Of a DNA stretch of 64,000 nt, positions 17,265-26,236 are shown one piece after another. The stretch is from Cellvibrio sp. pealriver (GTDB taxonomy: Bacteria > Pseudomonadota > Gammaproteobacteria > Pseudomonadales > Cellvibrionaceae). Position 1 is the stretch's first letter, and each line of letters begins with the position of its first letter. The notes beneath the pieces were generated by a model, which was not told the DNA's origin, did not search any database, and saw nothing but the letters and a program-made list of their open reading frames with translations. The DNA lies in NCBI RefSeq assembly GCF_001183545.1, contig NZ_KQ236688.1, forward strand, positions 3,732,395 to 3,796,394. The letters are read 5' to 3'. The position numbers and the translations under genes are program-made.

Positions 17265-19814
17265 ATGCCTAGTTTGTATAAATCGGGTGTTTTCGCGGCC
17301 TGCAGTCTTGCCGTGCTGGCGACATTAAGTGGATGCGATAAAAAATCCAGCGAGACAACTACTGCGGATACGGCACCGGTAGCAACAGCAGAAGCATCTC
17401 TGTGGCCAAGCGTACAAAGCGCGGTTAAGAAAGATCCGGCAATCGAAGCAAAAATTACCGAACTTCTGGGCAAGCTGACCCTTGAGCAAAAAGTGGGACA
17501 GTTAATTCAGCCTGAATTGCGCCAAGTAACACCAGCAGACGTGACTGAATATTCGCTCGGTTCTATTTTGAATGGCGGCGGTTCTTTCCCATCAGAGAAT
17601 AAACACGCCAAAGTAGAAGATTGGCTGGCGTTGGCAGATGCGTTTTATAACGCGTCCATGAGCACCGAAAATGGCCGCGTACCTGTCCCTATTATGTGGG
17701 GTACCGATGCAGTGCACGGCCACAACAATATTATTGGTGCAACCATTTTCCCGCATAACATCGGTTTGGGCGCAGCCCGCAACCCGGATTTGATTCGCCA
17801 AATTGGTGCAGTAACCGCCGCTGAAATTGCAGTGACTGGTATCGACTGGAGCTTTGCGCCCACGCTCGCGGTTGTGCGCGATGACCGTTGGGGGCGTACT
17901 TATGAATCTTATTCAGAAGACCCTGCGGTAGTGAAATCCTACGGCGGTGCGATGGTTGAAGGCCTGCAAGGTGTTGCGGGTAAAGATTTACTCAGTGAGC
18001 GCCATGTCATTGCCACTGCCAAACACTTTTTGGCTGATGGCGGTACTGAAGGCGGGCAAGACCGTGGTAATGCGGCAATTAGCGAAGAAGAATTGGTAAA
18101 AATCCATAATGCCGGTTATGAAACGGCGTTGGCTGCCGGCGCACAGACGGTGATGGCATCGTTCAGTAGCTGGCAGGATGTAAAAATGCACGGCAATAAA
18201 TATTTGCTGACTGACCAGCTCAAAAACCAAATGGGCTTTGATGGTTTGGTGGTAGGTGATTGGAACGGCCATGCGTTCGTATCTGGTTGTACACCGGTGA
18301 GCTGTCCACAATCAATCAATGCAGGTTTGGATATTTTCATGGCACCGGATCCAAACTGGAAAGAGCTGTACCACAACACCCTTGCACAAGTGAAAAGCGG
18401 TGAAATTCCGATGGCGCGTTTGGATGATGCCGTTGCGCGTATCTTGCGTGTGAAGCTGCGTGCAGGTTTGTTCGATAAAGGCGCGCCTTCCACACGCGAA
18501 CTTGCAGGAAAAGCGGAAGTCATCGGTTCGCCGGAGCATCGCGCAGTTGCACGTCAGGCAGTGCGTGAATCGATTGTGTTGCTGAAAAATAATGGCGCGA
18601 CATTACCGGTAAAAGCGAACAGTAAAATTCTGGTCGCAGGCGATGGTGCAGACAACATCGGTAAACAATCCGGTGGATGGAGTATCACCTGGCAAGGTAC
18701 GGGTAACGTGAATGCTGACTTCCCGGGCGGCAGTTCGATTTACCAAGGCATTGCCGATGCAGCGAAAGCCGCTGGTGGTTCTGCCGTGTTGAGTGTCGAT
18801 GGCAGTTACACCGAAAAACCGGATGTTGCTTTCGTGGTGTTTGGTGAAGACCCTTATGCGGAAATGCAAGGCGATGTAGGTGCGCTGATTTACAAAAATG
18901 AAACCAGCCTCGCACTGCTGAAAAAATTAAAAGCCGATGGCATCAAAGTGGTTTCCTTGTTTATCACTGGCCGTCCTCTTTGGGCTAACAATTTTATCAA
19001 CGCCTCTGATGCATTTGCCGTTGTATGGTTGCCAGGTTCTGAAGGTGTCGGTGTTGCGGATGTGGTACTCACCAAAGCCGATGGTTCCGTCAATTACGAT
19101 GTAAAAGGCAAGTTGCCGTTCTCATGGCCGTCATCGCCAACACAGTCGCCATTGAACGTGGGTGATGCTGACTACAAACCTCAGTTCGCGTTTGATTTTG
19201 GTTTGACCTATAGCGATAAAACCGAAACCGGTTTATTGGATGAATCTGCAGCGCAAGCCGTTGCTGCTGAAACACCCGACAGCGCACCAATATTCAATCA
19301 ACGTGTAATGAACCCATGGACATTGGTGTTGCTCGATCACATGAATAACATGTTGCCTGTGACCACCAGCAGTGGCGAATTAGGTGCGGTGGTTGTGTCA
19401 TCAGAAGATAAATCTGTACAAGAAGATACCCGTCGCTTGAAGTTTGATGGCTCCGCGAAAGCAACCGTCACTTTGGGCTCTACGACGCGCACCGATTTCA
19501 CTCCTTATCTGGAAAGCAAAGGCGCATTGGTATTTGATGTCAAAGTGAATGCAAAACCAAATGCTGACGTAAATCTGGGTATGTATTGCGGCAGTGATTG
19601 CGGTGGTGAAATTGCCATTACTGAGCAATTAAATGCAGCTGCAGTAGGCGAGTGGACAAGTGTGAGTGTTGCGCTTGAGTGCTTGGCGAAAAAGCGTGTG
19701 AAGATGGATATGGTTCTGGCTCCGTTTATGTTGAGTACAGCGGGCACGTTGGATGTATCTATCTACAATGTACGTATTGAAAAAAATGCAACAGCACCTG
19801 CATGTGTTGAATAA
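17265..19814 (+). CDS. Lipoprotein GH3 beta-glucosidase / exo-beta-glucanase (ExoP-like)
   Basis: An 849-residue protein with a lipoprotein signal (lipobox LSGC, acylated Cys24), so it is likely membrane-anchored. The GH3 N-terminal barrel covers about residues 60-400 with KHFLADGG and the nucleophile D332 in VVGDWNG. The GH3 C-terminal alpha/beta domain follows (about 430-640, VVWLPGSEGVGVADVV). A C-terminal beta-sandwich of the type seen in ExoP-like exoglucanases spans about 680-849 (LVFDVKVNAKP, then VSIYNVRIE). It resembles the two C-terminal repeats of the neighbouring GH16 protein. It should release glucose from beta-1,3- or mixed-linked gluco-oligosaccharides, the last step of the pathway. 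Terminators flank it on both sides, so it is its own unit. Confidence 0.9.
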   Translation: MPSLYKSGVFAACSLAVLATLSGCDKKSSETTTADTAPVATAEASLWPSVQSAVKKDPAIEAKITELLGKLTLEQKVGQLIQPELRQVTPADVTEYSLGSILNGGGSFPSENKHAKVEDWLALADAFYNASMSTENGRVPVPIMWGTDAVHGHNNIIGATIFPHNIGLGAARNPDLIRQIGAVTAAEIAVTGIDWSFAPTLAVVRDDRWGRTYESYSEDPAVVKSYGGAMVEGLQGVAGKDLLSERHVIATAKHFLADGGTEGGQDRGNAAISEEELVKIHNAGYETALAAGAQTVMASFSSWQDVKMHGNKYLLTDQLKNQMGFDGLVVGDWNGHAFVSGCTPVSCPQSINAGLDIFMAPDPNWKELYHNTLAQVKSGEIPMARLDDAVARILRVKLRAGLFDKGAPSTRELAGKAEVIGSPEHRAVARQAVRESIVLLKNNGATLPVKANSKILVAGDGADNIGKQSGGWSITWQGTGNVNADFPGGSSIYQGIADAAKAAGGSAVLSVDGSYTEKPDVAFVVFGEDPYAEMQGDVGALIYKNETSLALLKKLKADGIKVVSLFITGRPLWANNFINASDAFAVVWLPGSEGVGVADVVLTKADGSVNYDVKGKLPFSWPSSPTQSPLNVGDADYKPQFAFDFGLTYSDKTETGLLDESAAQAVAAETPDSAPIFNQRVMNPWTLVLLDHMNNMLPVTTSSGELGAVVVSSEDKSVQEDTRRLKFDGSAKATVTLGSTTRTDFTPYLESKGALVFDVKVNAKPNADVNLGMYCGSDCGGEIAITEQLNAAAVGEWTSVSVALECLAKKRVKMDMVLAPFMLSTAGTLDVSIYNVRIEKNATAPACVE

Positions 19815-19829
19815 ACGAAGTCGCTAAAT

Positions 19830-19866
19830 AAAAACTGGGCTCCATTTATGGAGTCCGGTTTTTTGC
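19830..19866 (+). terminator. Intrinsic terminator after GH3
   Basis: Hairpin AAACTGGGCTCCA / TGGAGTCCGGTTT with some G-U pairs and a four-base loop, followed by TTTT, starting about 15 bases after the stop. Confidence 0.75.
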
Positions 19867-20041
19867 TTAAGTAACTATTTGAATTTCAGTAAATGGCGAC
19901 GAGTTATAAAATTGCAGAAAAATTCATTTTCAGTTTATTTGGTTTTATTCAGTTTTAACGTTTGTTGAGTTTGCATTAAAAATTAAGCCAGTGTTTTTAA
20001 CAAAATCCCGACTTTTTTACACAATAACAATAGAGGTAATT

Positions 20042-22144
20042 ATGAAAAATCACGAACTCAGCTATAAACCCCATTTCACCAAAATATGCGCCGCGATCGC
20101 ATTGGTTAGTTTAGTTGGTTGCGGTGGTTCTGGCGGTGGCGGCGGTAGTAAAAGCAGTTCAAGTGCTGCATCAAGCTCCTCAGTTGCCGCAACTCCAGAG
20201 TGGAAGTTGGTATGGAGTGATGAATTTGATGGCGCGACAATTGATACCAGCAAATGGAATTTTGAAAAAAATTGCTGGGGCGGTGGTAACAATGAGCAGC
20301 AGTGTTACACCGACCGTTCAGAAAATGCCTACATCGAAGGCGGTGTATTGAATATTGTTGCAAAGCGTGAAGATTTCACTGGTTCTGATTCGCCTGAAGG
20401 TGATAGTCCAAACACCAAAACCTTGCCTTATACTTCTGCACGTTTACGTACCAAGAATATCGCTGAGTGGACATTTGGTAAATTTGAAATTCGCGCAAAA
20501 CTTCCTTTCGGGCAAGGTACATGGCCAGCGATTTGGATGCTGCCAACAAATTCACCTTATGGTACCTGGGCATCCAGCGGTGAAATCGACATTATGGAAG
20601 CGGTGAACTTAAAGGTCGTTACTAATGGCGGTGAGCCTGAAGCAGCGGTACACGGCACATTGCATTTTGGCCGCAACTGGCCAGGTAACGTCAACTCGGG
20701 CGCAGATTACAAATTACCGAACAACGCCAACCCGGCAGATGATTTCCATACCTATGCTGTTGAATGGGAAGAGGGTGAAATCCGTTGGTATGTAGATGGT
20801 GTTCATTTTGCCACTCAACGTGAAACTGGTTGGTATGGCCAATACATGCAAGATGGTGTGTTGAAAGATGCACCGGTAGGCGCGCCATTTGATCGCCATT
20901 CCAAATTCCATTTATTGTTGAACCTTGCTGTCGGCGGTAATTGGGCGGGCAACGTAAATAACAAAGGTGTTGATGAATCCGTATTCCCGCAAAAAATGTT
21001 GGTAGATTGGGTGAGAGTATATGAATGCACTGGCTCACCAACGACAGGTAAAGGCTGCGCGACCATCAGCCCCGATGCAGAAATTGTGGCGGGTCATCAA
21101 CGGCCGGTTATTGGTGCAGTTGAGTTGCCTGGGCCACCGTTGTTTTTGATGTACGACAATAGTCTGGCGAGCGTATTGCAATTTGATTCCTACAATCCCG
21201 ACGGTGCAATCAGTCATTCACAAGTTGAGGAGGCTGGCCGCGGTAATGTGTGGAATGTCGCAAAGACGGGCGCTAACGGTAACGTCTATTTCAAAATAAA
21301 AGGTGATCCTGCTGATATGAGCAATTGGTCAACTGACAGTGAATTAATTTTTGATGTCAAAGTTAACAGCAAAGCAGCCGGTGCAAAATTATTGGTGAAG
21401 ATCGATAGCGGTTGGCCGAATGTGAGTGATGTCAGTGTGCCTTTAGGTGCTGACGGTGAGTGGAAAGAATTCCGCATTACGCTTGCAGATTTGCTTGATA
21501 ACGGCAATTCACTGGCGGGTGGTAAAGCGAGGTTGACATCGGTCGTGAATACTTTTGTTGTTGATCCATCTGCTGCAATGAATGTGTCATTTGATAATAT
21601 CCGCATTGAAGGTAAATCGGCTGATGGTGGTGATACGCCAACATTTGCTGCATTGCCGTTGTTCACCGCTTATGGGGACGTTATTGCTGATGGTTTGCAA
21701 GTTCAAAGCTATAACCCAAGTGGCCATATTGCCGCATCAGAAAAAGATGAGGATGGTCGCGGCAAAATATTCAATGTGGTAAAAACCGGTGCCGATGGCA
21801 ATGTGTTTTTTAACGTGATTGAGGGGCCTGCAAATTTGAATCATTGGGCTGCACAAGGGAAATTGAAATTTGATTTCAAAGTGAATAGCAAAGCTGAAGG
21901 CACTGCTTTATTAATTAAAATGGATAGCGGTTGGCCGAATGTGAGTGATGTCAGTATTCCACTGCCTGCAGACGGAGTATGGACCTCTTACAGCATTGGT
22001 ATTGCGGATTTGATTGATAATGGTAACTCGGTGCCGTGTTGTCCTGGCATTGCGCGGCTCAATGAAATTACCAATTTATTTGTGGTAGAGCCCTCGGGTG
22101 CAATTGATGTTTCATTTGACAATGTGCGTTTGGAAGTTGAATAA
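20042..22144 (+). CDS. Lipoprotein GH16 laminarinase with two C-terminal beta-sandwich repeats
   Basis: A 700-residue protein starting at the ATG after AGAGGTAAT. Lipoprotein signal with lipobox LVGC (Cys27), followed by a glycine/serine-rich spacer. A GH16 domain covers about residues 55-330 and carries the catalytic motif E181-I-D183-I-M-E186. Features such as WPAIWMLP and LLLNLAVGGNWAG are typical of bacterial endo-beta-1,3-glucanases. Two tandem repeats of about 165 residues follow (about 360-530 and 540-700). Each has a YNP, GNV.F, KVNSKA, IDSGWPNVSDVS or MDSGWPNVSDVS, and a closing VSFDN(I/V)R. They resemble the C-terminus of the GH3 protein and probably bind glucan. It likely makes oligosaccharides at the cell surface. 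Confidence 0.92.
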   Translation: MKNHELSYKPHFTKICAAIALVSLVGCGGSGGGGGSKSSSSAASSSSVAATPEWKLVWSDEFDGATIDTSKWNFEKNCWGGGNNEQQCYTDRSENAYIEGGVLNIVAKREDFTGSDSPEGDSPNTKTLPYTSARLRTKNIAEWTFGKFEIRAKLPFGQGTWPAIWMLPTNSPYGTWASSGEIDIMEAVNLKVVTNGGEPEAAVHGTLHFGRNWPGNVNSGADYKLPNNANPADDFHTYAVEWEEGEIRWYVDGVHFATQRETGWYGQYMQDGVLKDAPVGAPFDRHSKFHLLLNLAVGGNWAGNVNNKGVDESVFPQKMLVDWVRVYECTGSPTTGKGCATISPDAEIVAGHQRPVIGAVELPGPPLFLMYDNSLASVLQFDSYNPDGAISHSQVEEAGRGNVWNVAKTGANGNVYFKIKGDPADMSNWSTDSELIFDVKVNSKAAGAKLLVKIDSGWPNVSDVSVPLGADGEWKEFRITLADLLDNGNSLAGGKARLTSVVNTFVVDPSAAMNVSFDNIRIEGKSADGGDTPTFAALPLFTAYGDVIADGLQVQSYNPSGHIAASEKDEDGRGKIFNVVKTGADGNVFFNVIEGPANLNHWAAQGKLKFDFKVNSKAEGTALLIKMDSGWPNVSDVSIPLPADGVWTSYSIGIADLIDNGNSVPCCPGIARLNEITNLFVVEPSGAIDVSFDNVRLEVE

Positions 22145-22196
22145 ACCTCTGGGCTGACATTAAGAAAATTTTTAAGATAGAAAAAGGCAAAAAAAG

Positions 22197-22230
22197 AAAA
22201 AGCCGGCAAATGTGCCGGCTTTTTCTTTTA
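22197..22230 (+). terminator. Intrinsic terminator after GH16
   Basis: Stem AAAAGCCGGC / GCCGGCTTTTT with a five to six base loop and a T-rich tail, about 55 bases after the GH16 stop. Confidence 0.85.
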
Positions 22231-22281
22231 GATTAAAAATCAAAAAAGAGAATAGGCAAAAGCCTGTCAACAGGAGAACTT

Positions 22282-23640
22282 ATGCGTAATGTAATTATTT
22301 TAATGCTGTTATTGATATGTGGTGGTTGTGTTGCGGTTAGTGAAAAAAACACAATGGAGTCAGTAGATAAACCGCGCGTAATTGAAGTGTCCCGCGCTGC
22401 TTATCGCGACTCTCTGTATGGGTTTTGGTTGGGCCAATGCATTGCTAATTGGACTGGCTTGGTAACAGAAATGGACAAGGTTGGTAATATCGGCGATATC
22501 AAAACCGGTGATTTTTATACGCGCGATCATTGGGGTAAAAAAGATCTGCCGAGTATTTGGGGGCAAGGTATTCCCAGTAATTTGTCGGAGACAATTGATT
22601 TTGTGACTGTTGATGAAAGCGGTGTTTGGGGCTCGGATGATGACACGGATATTGAATATATTTATCTGCAACTGTTGAAAAACAGTCCATCCGTTCTACT
22701 CACGCCAGAGCAAATTCGCACAGGTTGGATGATGCATATTTATTCTGCAAAAGAAGAAACCCCTTTTGGCCGTGATCCGGAAGGAAATTATGAAAATTTT
22801 TTATGGGTATCAAACCAAAAAGCATTCGATTTAATGTCTGATGGTGTGCTGCCGCCTACAACGGGAAGCCATGCCCTGAACCCCCATTACGATATGATCG
22901 ATGCGCAGCTGACGACGGAAATTTTCGGATTTTTTGCACCTGCAAGACCGGATGTCGCGCTTCAGTTAGGTGATTTGGCTGTGCGCACGGTAGCCGACAA
23001 AGAAGCTGCCGACATCGCCCGTTTTTATATTGTGATGTATTCACTCGCGTCTGCTGTGGACAAAAAATTATCGCGCAAAGAGCAAGTATTATGGCTGGCT
23101 GAACAAGCACGTTCTTATTTGCCGGAAGGTCAGTATCCTGCCGCAATGTTTGATTTCGTCAAACAACAATATCATTCAGGCGTAACCTGGGAGCAAGCGC
23201 GCGATGCCATTTATGTGCGCTACCAGCAACAGCAACAAGACGGTTATGATCTGACGTCGCGCAATCTTTATTGCAACGGATGTTTTGCGGCAGGTGTTAA
23301 CTTCGCTGCAAGCTTGGTCAGTTTGTTTTATGGTGAAGGTGATCTGAAAGAGACAATTAAAATAGGCGCTTTGGCAGGCTGGGATTCTGATAACCCAACC
23401 GCTACTTGGGGTGGGTTGCTAGGTTTTATGTATGGCAAAAAAGGAATTGAAGATGCCTTTGGTAAAACATTTTCAAACCGATTTAACATTCATCGCACGC
23501 GTAAAAATTTCCCTAATAACGGTATAGATACATTTGAAAATATGGCGGATGCAGGCGTATTAGTCGTTGATAAAGCCATTGTCGAGCTATCAATGGGTAG
23601 TCTGGATAAAGTAAACGATAAGTGGATAATTGGCAGATAG
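22282..23640 (+). CDS. ADP-ribosylglycohydrolase-fold lipoprotein
   Basis: A 452-residue protein with a short hydrophobic leader ending in CGGC (Cys16), a slightly non-canonical lipobox, so probably exported and anchored. The rest looks like the ADP-ribosylglycohydrolase (ARH/DraG) fold: an early DSLYGFWLGQCIANWTG, the metal-binding SDDDTDIEY near residue 117 and the late WDSDNPTATWGGLLG near residue 370. ARH enzymes bind Mg ions and remove ADP-ribose, but secreted members in sugar-degradation loci have no settled substrate and may cleave another glycosidic or ribosyl bond. RBS AGGAG at 22270. It lies between GH16 and the regulator, in the same orientation as the glucanases. Confidence 0.8.
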   Translation: MRNVIILMLLLICGGCVAVSEKNTMESVDKPRVIEVSRAAYRDSLYGFWLGQCIANWTGLVTEMDKVGNIGDIKTGDFYTRDHWGKKDLPSIWGQGIPSNLSETIDFVTVDESGVWGSDDDTDIEYIYLQLLKNSPSVLLTPEQIRTGWMMHIYSAKEETPFGRDPEGNYENFLWVSNQKAFDLMSDGVLPPTTGSHALNPHYDMIDAQLTTEIFGFFAPARPDVALQLGDLAVRTVADKEAADIARFYIVMYSLASAVDKKLSRKEQVLWLAEQARSYLPEGQYPAAMFDFVKQQYHSGVTWEQARDAIYVRYQQQQQDGYDLTSRNLYCNGCFAAGVNFAASLVSLFYGEGDLKETIKIGALAGWDSDNPTATWGGLLGFMYGKKGIEDAFGKTFSNRFNIHRTRKNFPNNGIDTFENMADAGVLVVDKAIVELSMGSLDKVNDKWIIGR

Positions 23641-23676
23641 AGCAAAAGGTAGAAACAACCCAGGTAGAAAACAGAA

Positions 23677-23705
23677 AAGCCGACATAATTGTCGGCTTTT
23701 TATTA
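23677..23705. terminator. Bidirectional terminator between ARH lipoprotein and AraC regulator
   Basis: Stem AAAAGCCGAC / GTCGGCTTTTT with a six-base loop between two convergent genes; A and T runs on the two sides let it serve both strands. Confidence 0.8.
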
Positions 23706-24872
23706 GGCTGCTTTACTTTCTTTGTTTAAATTTTGTTTACGGTATTCGGTAGGCGACATTCCTACAAGGCGATTAAAAAAGCGATGGAATGCGGATTTGC
23801 TGTTGAAGCCTGCATGCAATAAAACATCCATTACAGTCATGTCGGCGTGTTGGCTATCGCCCAATAAACGTTTGGCTTCTTCTACGCGGTAGCTGTTCAT
23901 AAACTCAAAAAAGTTGGTGCCGTAATGCTTGTTGATGACGGCGGAGACCTCTTTGACGGGCAAGTTGATGCGCTTGGAAAATTCATCGATATTGAGGTTT
24001 TGTTTTAAAAACAATTTTTGTACTTCCATGCCCAGCTGCACTTTCTGGATTGCAGAGTCGGTAAGTTTTTCGTCAGTTTTATCTTTGGTGACTTCGGGTT
24101 TGGTGGTGAGTAATTTGTGCGTGTGTACTACGCTGTTAATGAATAGTGCATTGATCAGGATAAACACAACGTAGTTTTCTGCAATACCGAACAGGTCCGA
24201 CACCTTGGGTGCATCCAGTGCTACGGTGTTAGCGATGACATGGACGAGTATTGAAAAGCTCCAGGTAAACAAGAAACCTAGGCTCAGCATATTTAACCAA
24301 GTGGGTTCGGTAGGTGAAAAGTTGGAGTATTGGTTGTGCAGACTAATACGATAGCGGCGAACAGCATTCACTGAGGCCAACGCATAAAAGAACGGCATGA
24401 TTTTAATAAAGTGCCATACGCAGTTGGCAATTTCACGCTCTGTTTCGGTTTGCCCGAGGGTTTTGAAACGCAAATCAGAACTATCAATTTGGAAGCCTAG
24501 TAACCATAACAATGCAATCGCAATGGGAGCAAGGTGCAGTAAGTGCCTCCGCGTAAACCGGAAGGCGTCCTCCGTGAGTGAAATAACATAAAATAACAAC
24601 ATGGGGCCTTTGAGCAGCTGCGCAATAACCAAAAAATACGGCAGCATGGTTTCATCAAACAGCTCAAACAGTTTTACGTCGTCATTCCACAAAACCAGAA
24701 TACAAGCGGAGCTGATGGCGATAGAAATTAAAAAAATACTGAGCAGACGGTTGGCGAGTTTATTTTTGACCGGCAGTATCGCTTGGAAAATCACCAGCAG
24801 GATACATTCGGCGACGGTCATGAATAAGATGACGTCGTGGATATTGAAAATGTGTTTTTGCATGAGCGTCAA
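23703..24872 (-). CDS. Membrane-anchored AraC family transcriptional regulator
   Basis: A 389-residue protein. The N-terminal 250 residues hold about seven hydrophobic segments (e.g. ILFMTVAECILLVIFQAIL, LLSIFLISIAISSACILVL, LLHLAPIAIALLWLLGF). The C-terminal 100 residues are an AraC-type double helix-turn-helix (FSKRINLPVKEVSAVINKHYG; VLLHAGFNSKSAFHRFFNRLVGMSPTEYRK). This layout suggests a sensor in the inner membrane that binds DNA directly. It is convergent with the ARH gene and is the only regulator in the beta-glucan locus, so it is the natural candidate to control it; that is inference. A second ATG (24860) is a possible start. Confidence 0.88.
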   Translation of the reverse strand: MTLMQKHIFNIHDVILFMTVAECILLVIFQAILPVKNKLANRLLSIFLISIAISSACILVLWNDDVKLFELFDETMLPYFLVIAQLLKGPMLLFYVISLTEDAFRFTRRHLLHLAPIAIALLWLLGFQIDSSDLRFKTLGQTETEREIANCVWHFIKIMPFFYALASVNAVRRYRISLHNQYSNFSPTEPTWLNMLSLGFLFTWSFSILVHVIANTVALDAPKVSDLFGIAENYVVFILINALFINSVVHTHKLLTTKPEVTKDKTDEKLTDSAIQKVQLGMEVQKLFLKQNLNIDEFSKRINLPVKEVSAVINKHYGTNFFEFMNSYRVEEAKRLLGDSQHADMTVMDVLLHAGFNSKSAFHRFFNRLVGMSPTEYRKQNLNKESKAA

Positions 24873-25068
24873 ACCCTGGTTGTCGTTGTTATGTGTTATT
24901 AGGTCTGTAATGTGTCAGGTTGTGGCCTGTGGTTGAGGGTTGGATTATAGTGGATGCAACCCTTTGTGTCGCAACCAATTACCTTTTACCCTTGCACGGA
25001 CGAAGCCAAGTCTATCAGTGGGTGCGAAACAATACTGCCTCCTCGTTCTATTTATGGTTTGTGATCCT

Positions 25069-26115
25069 ATGCCGGATATTGCCAGTCCATCCTTTTCCGG
25101 GAATTGCCCTCTATTTACGTCGCAACATGCGCAAGAGTTGATCGCAAAAATGCCGGAGTTGCGATTCGATCTGGCTCATGATCAAGCATGGGTTGAGACA
25201 CTTGGCGCGCAAACCTACCTAAACTTTTATAGTATCAATTTCACCAAATACCAGAATTATCTGGGACATGGCTTTGGCTATGTTCCGGTGGCGGGGTTTC
25301 GCGTTGCAACCCACTACTGGCTGCCGTTGAACCCGGCATCGCCCCCCAAAGGCACCTTGGTCATTGTGCATGGCTATTACGATCATGTGGGTATTTTCGA
25401 TAAAGCGATTGCGTTTGGTTTGCAGCAAGGGTTTGCGGTGATGGCGTTTGACCTGCCCGGCCATGGCCTGAGTAGTGGTGAGCAAGTGGCAATTGATTCG
25501 TTTGACCAGTATGCGGATGTGCTTGAAACCCTTTTGCAATCAGCGCGCCATCTACTCCCTGCACCTTATTATGCACTGGGGCAAAGCACAGGTGGTGCGA
25601 CGCTGCTCAACCATTTATGGCGATACGGGCAACAGCCCACAGCCTTGCCGTTTACGGGTATCGCACTTTGTGCGCCACTGATTCTGCCGCGTGCATGGGG
25701 TTCGGGTCGTTGGCTTTATGCGCTATTACACCGCGTGGTGAAACGTATGCCACGCGGCCCGTCAAAAAGTTCACACGATGAGGCATTTAACCGTTTTGTG
25801 GATGGTCAGGATTGCTTGCAATCGCGGTTTTTGTCTGTGCGTTGGGTGGGAGCAATGAAGGAGTGGGATGTGCGGTTTCGCCAGTTCTCACCTTTGCTTA
25901 CGCCTTTGGCGGGATCGCAAAAGCCGGTTTTGGTGGTGCAGGGCGATGAGGATATGACCGTCGATTGGCGCTACAACCTCACTCATATCCAGCGCGCTTT
26001 ACCCGGTACCAAAATTGCAATGATTCACGGGGCCGGTCATCAGCTAGTGAACGAAGAGCCGGTTCTGCGCGAGAAAATCTTTACGGAAATTAGTCGGCAT
26101 TTCTTCAGTGATTGA
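25069..26115 (+). CDS. Alpha/beta hydrolase, lysophospholipase-like (Hydrolase_4 / S33)
   Basis: About 348 residues from the ATG at 25069; an in-frame ATG at 24940 would add 43 residues with no clear signal and looks artificial, while 25054 is also possible. The alpha/beta hydrolase fold is clear: VIVHGYYDH oxyanion strand, FDLPGHGLSSG, the nucleophile elbow GQSTGG, a late acid in VVQGDEDMTVDW, and the catalytic His in IHGAGHQLVNE. These are features of monoacylglycerol lipase/lysophospholipase L2-type enzymes that deacylate lipids. No operon partner is evident. The natural substrate is unknown. Confidence 0.82.
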   Translation: MPDIASPSFSGNCPLFTSQHAQELIAKMPELRFDLAHDQAWVETLGAQTYLNFYSINFTKYQNYLGHGFGYVPVAGFRVATHYWLPLNPASPPKGTLVIVHGYYDHVGIFDKAIAFGLQQGFAVMAFDLPGHGLSSGEQVAIDSFDQYADVLETLLQSARHLLPAPYYALGQSTGGATLLNHLWRYGQQPTALPFTGIALCAPLILPRAWGSGRWLYALLHRVVKRMPRGPSKSSHDEAFNRFVDGQDCLQSRFLSVRWVGAMKEWDVRFRQFSPLLTPLAGSQKPVLVVQGDEDMTVDWRYNLTHIQRALPGTKIAMIHGAGHQLVNEEPVLREKIFTEISRHFFSD

Positions 26116-26124
26116 CTTGTTGAT

Positions 26125-26158
26125 CTGGCGAGCGTTCAGGCACACTCGCGCCAGTTTT
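26125..26158 (+). terminator. Probable terminator after hydrolase gene
   Basis: Short stem CTGGCG / CGCCAG with an 18-base loop followed by TTTTT, ten bases after the stop. Stem is only six base pairs unless inner pairs form. Confidence 0.5.
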
Positions 26159-26236
26159 TAACCTTTCTTTCATGATTCATTTTTATCTTTCTTCATTTTT
26201 TTTGCTCTACGGATTTCTGTAGAAAAAGGAGCTCAC

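Noticed and set aside
16653..17272. Short open frames (16653-16850, 17078-17272) before GH3
   Set aside because: Overlap hairpins and the terminator; no RBS, no family features.
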